Source: Thalassotalea euphylliae (GTDB lineage Bacteria > Pseudomonadota > Gammaproteobacteria > Enterobacterales > Alteromonadaceae). Taken from it: a DNA stretch of 64,000 nt. Both the position numbers and the translations under genes were made by a program. Location: positions 2,418,001 through 2,482,000 of the forward strand of contig NZ_QUOU01000001.1 in assembly GCF_003390335.1 (NCBI RefSeq), given 5' to 3'. Every line of letters starts with the position of its first letter. The stretch's first letter is position 1. A model generated the notes under the pieces. It saw only the letters and a program-made list of their open reading frames with translations, ran no database searches and was not told where the DNA came from. This document shows positions 54,774-63,321 of the stretch, in pieces.

Positions 54774-56249
54774 TTATTTTTTATCACGCCAAATATCGGC
54801 GTTTTTGATCCCCAATGCATCCGGGTCGAAGCTGTACTCCTCAACGCCCTCGCGCTGTTGTCGCTCGTAATCTTTTAGCGCTTTAATTGCTGGTTTAGCC
54901 ATAAAGAATATCACTAAAATACCAATAATGTTTAACCACGCCATTAAGCCAACGCCAACGTCACCTAAGCCCCATGCAATATCTGCTGCTTTTACCGTGC
55001 CGTAGAAAGTGGCCACCATAATGGCAACTTTTAGCAAGAAGGTTAACGCTGGGATTTTAAAGGTACGCTTGATGTAAGCAACGTTGTTTTCCGCAATAAA
55101 GTAGTAAGCCAAAATCGTGGTAAACGCAAAGAAGAACAGCGCCAGTGCAATAAATGGCTTACCAATACCCGGTAACATACCTTCTACAGCAATTTGAGTG
55201 AACGCCGGGCTATTGGCGGCGATGTCTGCTGCGACATTTTGAATGATAAAGGTATCACCTGCGCCATGTACATTGTAGGCGCCTGTGATCAAAATCATAA
55301 AGGCAGTTGCAGAGCATACGAATAAAGTGTCGATATATACCGAGAAGGCTTGCACTAAACCCTGCTGAGCAGGATGCTTAACCTCGGCAGCGGCAGCGGC
55401 ATGAGGGCCTGTGCCTTGGCCGGCTTCATTGGAATAAACACCACGTTTTACACCCCAACCAATCGCCGCACCAATACCCGCCATTGGCGAGAAGGCATCA
55501 TTAACAATCATCATAAAGATGCCTGGCAATTTATCTATGTTGAGCGCAATCATCACACACGCAATGATGATGTAGGCTAACGCCATAAACGGCACGACTA
55601 CTTGGGTAAAGTTAGCAATACGCTTAACGCCACCGAAAATGATAAAGCCCAGCAGTAATACAATACCTACTGCGGTGTAAACTTTAGTAATTGACAGCGG
55701 TCCAAACGCGGTATCAACAATATGCCCTTGGCCAAACACCATAGTGACGGCTTCGCCAATACTGTTTGACTGCACAGTTGGCAGCAATACGCCACAAGCG
55801 AGAATCGTAGCGATAGCGAAAATCCACGCGTACCACTTTTGTCCCATCGCCTTTTCAATGTAATAAGCTGGGCCACCGCGATACAAACCGTCGTGTTCTT
55901 CTTTGTAGATCTGCGCATTGGTCGATTCGATATAAGCGGTAGCAGCGCCGAAAAAGGCAACGACCCACATCCAAAAAACAGCACCTGGGCCACCAAAGCC
56001 AATAGCGGCAGCAACACCTGCGATATTACCAGTGCCCACTCGGCCCGATAACGACACGGCTAAGGCTTGGAAAGACGAAATACCTTGCTCTGAGCTTTTG
56101 CCTGACAACAGCAGACGCCACATTTCACGAAAGTGACGAATTTGAACAAAGCGAGTGATGACTGAGAAAAACAACCCTGCCCCTAAACACAAATAAATAA
56201 GCGCAGGGCTCCATATCACGCTATTGAGCGTATTGACTAGTTCTAACAC
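54774..56249 (-). CDS. Alanine/glycine:cation symporter (AGCS family)
   Basis: Sodium-coupled amino-acid symporter of 491 residues with about ten or eleven transmembrane segments. AGCS signatures are visible: SLSGRVGTGNIAGVAAAIGFGGPGAVFWMWVVAFFGAATAYIE and the later GVKRGVYSNEAGQGTGPHAAAAAEVKHPAQQGLVQ. By family it transports alanine or glycine. It is a single-gene unit with its own terminator. Confidence 0.94.
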   Translation of the reverse strand: MLELVNTLNSVIWSPALIYLCLGAGLFFSVITRFVQIRHFREMWRLLLSGKSSEQGISSFQALAVSLSGRVGTGNIAGVAAAIGFGGPGAVFWMWVVAFFGAATAYIESTNAQIYKEEHDGLYRGGPAYYIEKAMGQKWYAWIFAIATILACGVLLPTVQSNSIGEAVTMVFGQGHIVDTAFGPLSITKVYTAVGIVLLLGFIIFGGVKRIANFTQVVVPFMALAYIIIACVMIALNIDKLPGIFMMIVNDAFSPMAGIGAAIGWGVKRGVYSNEAGQGTGPHAAAAAEVKHPAQQGLVQAFSVYIDTLFVCSATAFMILITGAYNVHGAGDTFIIQNVAADIAANSPAFTQIAVEGMLPGIGKPFIALALFFFAFTTILAYYFIAENNVAYIKRTFKIPALTFLLKVAIMVATFYGTVKAADIAWGLGDVGVGLMAWLNIIGILVIFFMAKPAIKALKDYERQQREGVEEYSFDPDALGIKNADIWRDKK

Positions 56250-56378
56250 TAATTAACTCCAATTTTGTTATTGTTGTTCTTGTTTATGTTGTTTTATTTT
56301 TTTGCAAATAAATAGGTTACGACCAATAATGCCACATTATGACAAGTCGCAACCTATCTTTACCGCCGTTAGCAGTGA

Positions 56379-57506
56379 CTATCGTAAATCGTCGACAACA
56401 TGGTAGATGGCCGTTAACACATCTCGACCAAAAATACTGCTGCGCTCACCTGACCAACCTACGCTGTAATCAGGCAACAAGGCATTGTCTTTAAATGGCA
56501 TTTCAATGGTATACGCCAAACATTTAAAGGTTTCACCAACCCAGTTGCTGCCCACAGTTAAGTTCGCTTGGCCCGGCTCGTCTTTGTCGTAGCCTTTCTC
56601 ATCTTGAAATTCTGGCGTAATTGCCAGCAAGACTTCTTTAAACTTGTCTTCTAATGCTTTGTGACGGGCATCGTATGACGGGATACCTTCACTGCCAGCG
56701 ACAAAGTTATAAGGTAGCGCTTCATCACCGTGAATATCAAGGTGCATATCAACACCCGTTGCTTTCATTTTTTCGGTGACAAGATAAACTTCTGGGCTGC
56801 GCTCCATTGATGGTGTTTGCCATTCGCGATTCAAATTCACACCAATAGCGTTTGTTCTTAAATGACCACGCACACTGCCATCTGGGTTCATATTCGGCAC
56901 GATGTAAAATACAGCTTTATTGAGCAGTGCTCGCGCGACCCCATCGTCTTCGTCGAGCAAGCGGTCGATAAAGCCTTCAACAAACCATTCCGCCATGGTT
57001 TCACCGGGATGTTGGCGCGCGGTGATCCACACGTTTTTCTTGTCTGCACCCTCTTCACCAATTTTGAGTAGAGACATATCGCGACCATCAAGTGTTTGAC
57101 CAAGAATTTGCAATTCACAGTCAATATCGAGCTGCGCTTGGTGCAGCAAGTCTTGGTGACGTTCATAACTGTAGGGTTGGAAATAAGCAAAATACACAGA
57201 GTCAAACTCTGGCATAAACGTAATTTTCAGCTCTTGGCCGTCAAATTCGGTCGGCACGCGGAACCAGTGCTCGCGATCGTAAGAGGCCACCGCTTGGTAA
57301 TCTTGCCAACCTTCCACGTAGGCTGACTGGCCAGCGTTGACTATGCGAATGTGATGTTCAACACGCTCATTGTTATGTAATTTGAAATGGAACCACTGGA
57401 AGAACTCTGAGCCATTATCTTTGTTAATGGCTAGTTGAATATCGCTTGGATCATTAGCTGCTAATACTTGAATATTGCCGCTGTCGAAGTTAGAAGAAAT
57501 CTGCAT
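56379..57506 (-). CDS. M14 family zinc carboxypeptidase, cytosolic-type
   Basis: A 375-residue metallocarboxypeptidase. An N-terminal beta-sandwich domain (residues 1-120), typical of the cytosolic carboxypeptidase (CCP/Nna1-like) subgroup, precedes the catalytic domain. Zinc ligands are His and Glu in ARQHPGETMAEW and the later His in DMHLDIHGDEALP; the substrate-binding arginine is in NREW and the catalytic Glu in YTIEMPF. No signal peptide. Bacterial members may remove C-terminal acidic residues; the substrate is unknown. Confidence 0.9.
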   Translation of the reverse strand: MQISSNFDSGNIQVLAANDPSDIQLAINKDNGSEFFQWFHFKLHNNERVEHHIRIVNAGQSAYVEGWQDYQAVASYDREHWFRVPTEFDGQELKITFMPEFDSVYFAYFQPYSYERHQDLLHQAQLDIDCELQILGQTLDGRDMSLLKIGEEGADKKNVWITARQHPGETMAEWFVEGFIDRLLDEDDGVARALLNKAVFYIVPNMNPDGSVRGHLRTNAIGVNLNREWQTPSMERSPEVYLVTEKMKATGVDMHLDIHGDEALPYNFVAGSEGIPSYDARHKALEDKFKEVLLAITPEFQDEKGYDKDEPGQANLTVGSNWVGETFKCLAYTIEMPFKDNALLPDYSVGWSGERSSIFGRDVLTAIYHVVDDLR

Positions 57507-57818
57507 AACGTTTGTTTAATTACTCTGACATGAAGCTGCTAGTGTACACAAAGCCTTATGTGATCAGAAGTTTTAATAAAAACCTGATGCAGGAATACTG
57601 TCAGCGACAAGTTACAGCGTACTTTTTAACATCCATTTACCCTTACCCATACGCGTGTCAGACACATAAAAAATTGCGGTGAGGTGCCTTGTTCAAGTGA
57701 AAGAGAATGCACGCGCTTCGATTGCATCTCATGACTTGCGAGGCTATCTTAGCACTAGAAACGACATGGTTTACTTAGCACATTATTTTAACAACAAAAG
57801 CATAACAAGGATCTAAAC
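57507..57818. other. Intergenic region between the carboxypeptidase and GST genes
   Basis: About 310 bases with the divergent promoters of the two genes; I saw no further gene, palindrome or repeat worth naming. Confidence 0.5.
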
Positions 57819-58439
57819 ATGAAGCTCTTTACCTTTCCCCCCGCTCCAAACCCTCTGCGCGTTAGCTACTTTTTAAAATATAAAGGGCTAGAGATTGAGA
57901 CTGAAATTATCGATTTAAAAGAAAAACAGCAGTTTAACGACGAATACTTGGCGATAAATCCCAATGCCACAGTGCCAGCATTGTTGCTAGACGATAACAC
58001 GCTACTAACAGACAGTATCGCTATTTGTACTTACTTAGAGCGTAAACACCCAGAAAAACCTTTGTTTGGGCAAAATGATGAAGAATATGCGCACGTTATT
58101 GGCTGGTGCCACAAACTCTACGTCGAGGGGTTCAGTGCAGTCGCAGAGGTGTTGCGCAATGGCAGTGAGTTTTTTGCTGATCGCGCCCTACCTGGCTTAA
58201 CGCCAATCAAGCAATTACCAGCGTTAGTAGAGCGTGGACAAACCCGTATTGGGGTATTCTGGACAATGCTTGATAACCACCTAAGCGCTCGCGAATTTGT
58301 CGCGGCAAGTAGTTTTAGCCAAGCAGATATTGATGCATACGCAATTTGTCAGTTTGCTAGCTGGGTAAAAGCTAGCATTCCGCCAGAATGTGAAAACTTA
58401 CGACGCTGGTATCAACAAGTTGCTGCTATTCTTGACTAA
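57819..58439 (+). CDS. Glutathione S-transferase family protein
   Basis: A 206-residue GST with an N-terminal thioredoxin-like domain (LRVSYFLKYKGLEIETEIIDL, cis-proline loop ATVPALLL, glutathione-binding LTDSIAICTYLE) and a C-terminal helical domain. The activating Ser/Cys is not certain (the usual position lies in SP/NP: NPLRVSYF). A stem (CTCGCTTGCC/GGCAAAAGCGAG, 58443-58474) follows the stop without a strong T-run. The substrate is unknown. Confidence 0.9.
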   Translation: MKLFTFPPAPNPLRVSYFLKYKGLEIETEIIDLKEKQQFNDEYLAINPNATVPALLLDDNTLLTDSIAICTYLERKHPEKPLFGQNDEEYAHVIGWCHKLYVEGFSAVAEVLRNGSEFFADRALPGLTPIKQLPALVERGQTRIGVFWTMLDNHLSAREFVAASSFSQADIDAYAICQFASWVKASIPPECENLRRWYQQVAAILD

Positions 58440-58672
58440 CCCCTCGCTTGCCTACCGCTTGGCAAAAGCGAGTACTATGACGAGTTGCGTTGTCATACAC
58501 GATACGCATTTGTAGCGATTGAAGAGTCATCAGCGAGCACTTTGCTAGCGGATGATTCTTCTTTGATTAGCATCTTTACTCGTAAGTTTTGCCACTATTG
58601 TGCTAACGCTTATGTTCAATTCAGACAAACAACAAGTAAACCGCCAATCCACATTGCCAATTAGCATCGCAA

Positions 58673-59593
58673 TTAATTACCAACATCAAGATTACGATCA
58701 GCGGAGCTAAGCTCATTGAAATCCCCGTCATCGACCAAGAGCAAAGTATCAAAAACATTTGCTGTTTTATAGCCAAGGTTCTTATCACCATTGACGGGGG
58801 AGATTTTAGTTGAGCCGATAAAATGCTCTCGCGTTTCACTACCGTCGTTATCACAATAAGCCAACATAAAACCGAGCTGTTTACCCTTGTAGTTCTTCAC
58901 GCGATAAGTTTTTGATGCTGCCAGCTTGCCTTGAATACTCATTGGGTGCACGTACTCTTGGCTAAATAGTTTTACGGCTAGCTCCCAATAAATCGGAAAG
59001 CCAGCCTCGCTGCTGCGCCGCCAAACACTATCAATATGATCATTAAATAGCATGGGAACAGCGATATTGTCGGTTTTGTCTTTTTGGGGCATTAGTTGAG
59101 GCATTGGTTTAGGTGCTAAATCAACCACTTGGTTATCGAGTGCAATGTGGTAGGCAAACGCATTAAAATTAGCTAAGTGATCTCCTTTGGAATTATCCTC
59201 ATCAACAAACACTTCCAAACAATCATCATCCCAGTAACGCACAAGTGGATTAGGATTTGTATCATAAAGTACATCGTCATAGAGCTTGACTAACACATAA
59301 AGTAAATCTTCATTCCAGAGCAATTTGTAATGGGCTGAAAAATCTTCCGGTGTTGGGTATTCTCCGAGAATATGCTGATCCATGTTAAGCCAATTTGCCT
59401 GCTGCCAACTTTGCTCTGATGGTATGCCATCTATTGTTATCACAGATAACGCTTTATTCACGGTTATTACACTTTGCGCACTCACTAATTGACAGCTAAG
59501 TAAGCTCAATATTCCGAATAACAAACCTGTGAGTTTTTTCGCTTTTATACAATGACGAATAGACAACATATGCATCAAATATTGGCAACGCAT
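58673..59593 (-). CDS. Secreted CBM9-like carbohydrate-binding protein
   Basis: Predicted 306-residue exported protein. ATG 59593 is chosen because AAGGAGGT lies 7 bases upstream; the frame is open to 59632. Signal peptide residues 1-38 (LTGLLFGILSLLSCQLVSAQ). The mature protein is a DOMON/CBM9-like beta-sandwich: ITIDGIPSEQSWQQANW, HYKLLWNEDLLYVLVKLYDDVLYD, and DDCLEVFVDEDNSKGD, ending with GFMLAYCDNDG. Its role is probably binding of polysaccharide breakdown products at the cell surface or in the periplasm. It is divergent from the 1013-residue TonB receptor, with two LacI-type operators between, so the two are probably co-regulated. Confidence 0.85.
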   Translation of the reverse strand: MRCQYLMHMLSIRHCIKAKKLTGLLFGILSLLSCQLVSAQSVITVNKALSVITIDGIPSEQSWQQANWLNMDQHILGEYPTPEDFSAHYKLLWNEDLLYVLVKLYDDVLYDTNPNPLVRYWDDDCLEVFVDEDNSKGDHLANFNAFAYHIALDNQVVDLAPKPMPQLMPQKDKTDNIAVPMLFNDHIDSVWRRSSEAGFPIYWELAVKLFSQEYVHPMSIQGKLAASKTYRVKNYKGKQLGFMLAYCDNDGSETREHFIGSTKISPVNGDKNLGYKTANVFDTLLLVDDGDFNELSSADRNLDVGN

Positions 59594-59855
59594 TTTTTGT
59601 ACCTCCTTCGATAATGTTTTGTCTGTTTTCACCTTTACTCTTTGATATCAGCATAGCTGCACTTTTATCGATTAATATTTTTACAATGTGGGATTTCACA
59701 ACACGCATACTAGACCTTGGTACTTGTAACGCTAAACCGTAAGCTCTATGCGCAAAATAATGGCGTCACAATCACGAGTGAAACCTTTAACCTTATACAC
59801 TTAGCCTATTTTAGACTTTTCGAGTTGATCAAATTTGGTTTATGAACTAAATTAA

Positions 59856-59869
59856 TGTAAGCGCTTTCA
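59856..59869. promoter_or_regulatory. LacI-type operator, imperfect copy
   Basis: TGTAAGCGCTTTCA matches the palindrome TGTAAGCGCTTACA at 13 of 14 positions. It lies between the CBM9-like gene and the TonB receptor gene. Confidence 0.7.
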
Positions 59870-59912
59870 ATCTCAAGAAAACCTTTCTTTTTTGAGTTTT
59901 TTTACGCCTAGA

Positions 59913-59926
59913 TGTAAGCGCTTACA
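59913..59926. promoter_or_regulatory. LacI-type operator, perfect copy
   Basis: TGTAAGCGCTTACA is a perfect 14-base palindrome with a central CG, the classic LacI/GalR-family core. It lies 51 bases before the TonB receptor start and 57 bases from the imperfect copy. The regulator is not in the window. Confidence 0.85.
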
Positions 59927-59976
59927 GCAATTCATTGACCATAATAATATAAAAAATAGAAATCGAGGGGATTCAA

Positions 59977-62900
59977 ATGGCATATAAAAAGTTCAATAAG
60001 TCAAAGCTGGCGTCAAGCTTGTCTTTGATCTTAGGTGCTTCTATGGTCACTCCCGCTCTAGCTGCCGAAAGTGAAAGTACTGAAAACGTTGAAGTTATTG
60101 AAGTACGCGGTATTCGTAGTTCGCTTGTGAAAGCGATGGATATTAAACGCAGCAGTAAAGGCGTAGTAGAAGCAATTAACGCAGAAGATATCGGTAAGTT
60201 TCCAGATTCAAACTTAGCGGAGTCGCTGCAACGTATTTCTGGGGTAGCAATTGACCGTGACAACGGCGAAGGTAGTCGTGTTTCTGTGCGTGGTTTTGGC
60301 CCTGACCGCAACTTGGTTTTGCTTAACGGCCGCCAAATGCCTACATCAACCGGTGATCGATCATTCGACTTTGCCAATATTGCCTCGGAAATGATCTCAG
60401 GCGTTGAAGTGTACAAAACAAGTGATGCAACGATTGCAACTGGCGGTATTGGCGCAACAATCAATGTGCAAACACTTCGCCCGTTAAACAACCCCGGTCG
60501 TACCGCAACCATCAGTGGTAAGTTGCTAGACGACACGTCGGCAGAAGATGGTGATATTACCCCTGAATTGTCGGGCATGTACTCTGAAACCTTTGCTGAC
60601 GATACTTTTGGTATTTCAATCGCAGGTAGCTACTCAGAGCGGGAAAGTGGGAACCAACGGGCCGAAGTCGGCACAGGTTGGCGTACCTTCCCTGCTCGCA
60701 TCAATCAAGCATTTCCCGATCCAAATGCTGCTTGGGGCGGGGTTCCATATGAAAATCAAATTAATCGCCCTGATCCTAACTCAAATGATGTTTATTCGGT
60801 TCCGCAAACGACTATTTATCGTTTTGAAGAACAACAACGTGAACGCATCAATGGTCAGCTAGTACTGCAATATGCGCCTACCGATAATTTCACGGCGACA
60901 TTAGATGTCACGCATATGAGCAATGAAATTGATGTTCAGTTTAACGATATTTCTGCGTGGTACACGTTTGCGCCATCTGAAAATGTGTGGACAGATGGCC
61001 CTGCAGCAGCCCCGTTGTTTTATAGTGAGGATTACGAAGCGAACGGCATTGGTAATCAAGATTTATCGATGGCGGTTTCAAACTCTGGAACAAAAGCGGA
61101 ATCGACGTCTATTGGTCTGAATTTCAAGTGGCAAGTGAATGAAAACTTAACACTAGAGCTTGATCATCACTCTTCTGATGCCGAAGAAACGCCTAACAGC
61201 CCATATGGCAGTTCTAACTCACTTTCTACCGCAGGTTTTGTTCGCCGTGCAGCAGCAACTGACTTTACTGGTGACCTACCGATTTTGGCAGTGCGCGGTT
61301 CTCGTGGTGTGACCAAGGCCGATATGCTAGTAACCGGTTCCTTCTTTAGAAATGAAGATAACCGTGCTGAAATCGATCAAACGCAGCTTAAAGGTACATA
61401 TGAATTAGACGAGTACGGCAGCATCGACTTTGGTGTCAGCCTGATTAAGGCAGAAAAACACAACCGCGCCGTGCAAGTGCAACGCAATGATTGGGGCGGC
61501 GTTGGTGCAGCTGGCGACCTAACGAATATTGCTGGTGATATTACCGGTGTGCAAGATAAGTTTGATGACGTTAGTGGTGGTAACTTTGAAGATCACCCAG
61601 ACGGCCCTGATGGTTTCGAAATTGTGGATAGCATTATCAATTGGGATTTCGAAGCACTACGTGCATTTGCGGCTACCAATTACACACCCGCTGAACTAAG
61701 CGGTATTATTGGCGATTGTGGCAACTTGTTCTGTGCATCAACTGACTATTCCGCAGACACGGATCGCTTTGTTGAAGAAGAAATCGTTTCTTACTATGTA
61801 CAATGGAGTTACGAAAATGAAATTGGCGATATGCCATATGATCTTCATATCGGTTTACGCTATGAAGAAACAGAAATTGATTCAACGTCAGTCGTGCCTG
61901 ATTACACAGGAGCAATTGCACGATGGGAGGGAGACACTGAGATAGTATTCGAAGATCAAGGCGTTCGCTCAGCATTTTCTAAGTCGGGCAAATACGATCA
62001 CTTGTTACCTAACATTAATTTCAACCTTGAAATAACTGACGATATTAAAGTCCGCGCGGCTTACAGTGAAACGATTGGTCGCGCTGGCTACGAAGATTTA
62101 CAAGGTGGCACGACGGTTGGAACTCAGTTTAACCGCGGCGGTGCATCGGGTAATTCAGGGAATCCAGATTTAGAGCCTTTAGAATCAACTAACTACGATT
62201 TGTCTTTCGAGTGGTACTACAGCGAGAGCAGCTACGCTGCAATTGGTTGGTTCAAAAAAGATGTTACCAATTGGATAGACAAAACCTCAATCAGGCAGGA
62301 GCTATTTAGTATTCGCAATCCAGTCAATGGCCCCAAATATAATGCTGCATTAGCCGCTGTTGGCGGTGATGCGGGTCAACAACGTCAATGGATCTTTGAC
62401 AACTTTGGCGATCGTCCCGAAGTATTTATGGAAGACGGTAAGATTATCATTGAAGGGGTAGCTGAAGATAATTTACTGGAATTTTTGGTCACCATTCCAG
62501 ACAACTCCGATATCGAAAACAAATTTGATGGTTTTGAGTTTGCACTACAACACGTATTTGGCGATTCCGGATTCGGTTTCTTCGCCAACTACACACTCGT
62601 TGACGCTGGTGACGACTTTAATAACCAAGTTATTGCCGCCACCGAAGTATACGACAACGAAGCGATTATCGGCGACACCAACGACGACGTGCAAACGGGC
62701 ATTTCAGACACTGCTAACTTCGTGCTGTTCTATGAAAACCACGGAATTTCAGCGCGTCTTGCCTACAATTGGCGTGACGATTACCTAGAGAAAGTCGGTG
62801 ACGATACGGGCGCAAACCCAACCTTTGTTGAAGCGTATGATCAATTAGATTTTAACATTAGCTACGACACTCCATGGGTTGAAGGGTTATCGATATTCTT

Positions 62901-63018
62901 CGAAGGTATTAACATTACTGACGAATATCGCCGTAAACATGGTCGTAACTCACACCAAGTGCTAAACGTTACCCAGCAAGGTGCACGTTATAGCTTAGGT
63001 GTTCGTTACAACTTCTAA
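59977..63018 (+). CDS. Large TonB-dependent receptor, probable carbohydrate uptake
   Basis: A 1013-residue outer-membrane receptor. The signal peptide ends in TPALAAES. The TonB box is probably NVEVIEVRG at about 36-44. The plug has RSSKGVVEAINAEDIGKFPDSNLAESLQRISGVAIDRDNGEGSRVSVRGFGPDRNLVLLNGRQM, characteristic of the receptors found in marine sugar-utilisation loci, and the C-terminus is YSLGVRYNF. GAGGG lies before the ATG. It is under LacI-type operators and followed by a tryptophan-halogenase-like gene. The sugar is unknown. Confidence 0.92.
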   Translation: MAYKKFNKSKLASSLSLILGASMVTPALAAESESTENVEVIEVRGIRSSLVKAMDIKRSSKGVVEAINAEDIGKFPDSNLAESLQRISGVAIDRDNGEGSRVSVRGFGPDRNLVLLNGRQMPTSTGDRSFDFANIASEMISGVEVYKTSDATIATGGIGATINVQTLRPLNNPGRTATISGKLLDDTSAEDGDITPELSGMYSETFADDTFGISIAGSYSERESGNQRAEVGTGWRTFPARINQAFPDPNAAWGGVPYENQINRPDPNSNDVYSVPQTTIYRFEEQQRERINGQLVLQYAPTDNFTATLDVTHMSNEIDVQFNDISAWYTFAPSENVWTDGPAAAPLFYSEDYEANGIGNQDLSMAVSNSGTKAESTSIGLNFKWQVNENLTLELDHHSSDAEETPNSPYGSSNSLSTAGFVRRAAATDFTGDLPILAVRGSRGVTKADMLVTGSFFRNEDNRAEIDQTQLKGTYELDEYGSIDFGVSLIKAEKHNRAVQVQRNDWGGVGAAGDLTNIAGDITGVQDKFDDVSGGNFEDHPDGPDGFEIVDSIINWDFEALRAFAATNYTPAELSGIIGDCGNLFCASTDYSADTDRFVEEEIVSYYVQWSYENEIGDMPYDLHIGLRYEETEIDSTSVVPDYTGAIARWEGDTEIVFEDQGVRSAFSKSGKYDHLLPNINFNLEITDDIKVRAAYSETIGRAGYEDLQGGTTVGTQFNRGGASGNSGNPDLEPLESTNYDLSFEWYYSESSYAAIGWFKKDVTNWIDKTSIRQELFSIRNPVNGPKYNAALAAVGGDAGQQRQWIFDNFGDRPEVFMEDGKIIIEGVAEDNLLEFLVTIPDNSDIENKFDGFEFALQHVFGDSGFGFFANYTLVDAGDDFNNQVIAATEVYDNEAIIGDTNDDVQTGISDTANFVLFYENHGISARLAYNWRDDYLEKVGDDTGANPTFVEAYDQLDFNISYDTPWVEGLSIFFEGINITDEYRRKHGRNSHQVLNVTQQGARYSLGVRYNF

Positions 63019-63050
63019 TGTTGATGACTAACCAGTAACCCCTAAGTTGT

Positions 63051-63095
63051 AAGCCGCGTGAATGCTCTCTCCTGTTCACGTGGCTTTATTTTTAT
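63051..63095 (+). terminator. Terminator after the large TonB receptor
   Basis: Arms AAGCCGCGTGAA and TTCACGTGGCTT (one G-T pair), a 12-base loop and an interrupted T-rich tail (TATTTTTATT). Confidence 0.75.
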
Positions 63096-63292
63096 TAAAC
63101 GCTTTATTTTTAAACATAGAGAAAATGATTAACAGTAAGGCATTTAGCAAAAATATCGCACACGCTGAACGTACACTTGCTCCAAATACTTTAGTTTTGG
63201 CTAAGCAACGGCTAAGTTAAATGATATAGGTTAAACCCTGTAAATCTTAGATAAGCAACAGATAAAACAGCAAACCGATAATTCGTTCAGTG

Positions 63293-63320
63293 TTTCTGGT
63301 AGCAAATTTCTGGTAGCAAT
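63293..63320. repeat. Tandem 14-base direct repeat at the halogenase leader
   Basis: TTTCTGGTAGCAAA and TTTCTGGTAGCAAT are adjacent copies with one difference, ending one base before ATG 63322. It may be a recent tandem duplication of the translation-initiation region. The rest of the ~300-base gap (63096-63292) has nothing I recognise. Confidence 0.7.
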
Positions 63321-63321
63321 A

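Noticed and set aside
59973..60578. 201-residue minus-strand open frame inside the large TonB receptor
   Set aside because: A shadow of the receptor's plug domain; no initiation signal.
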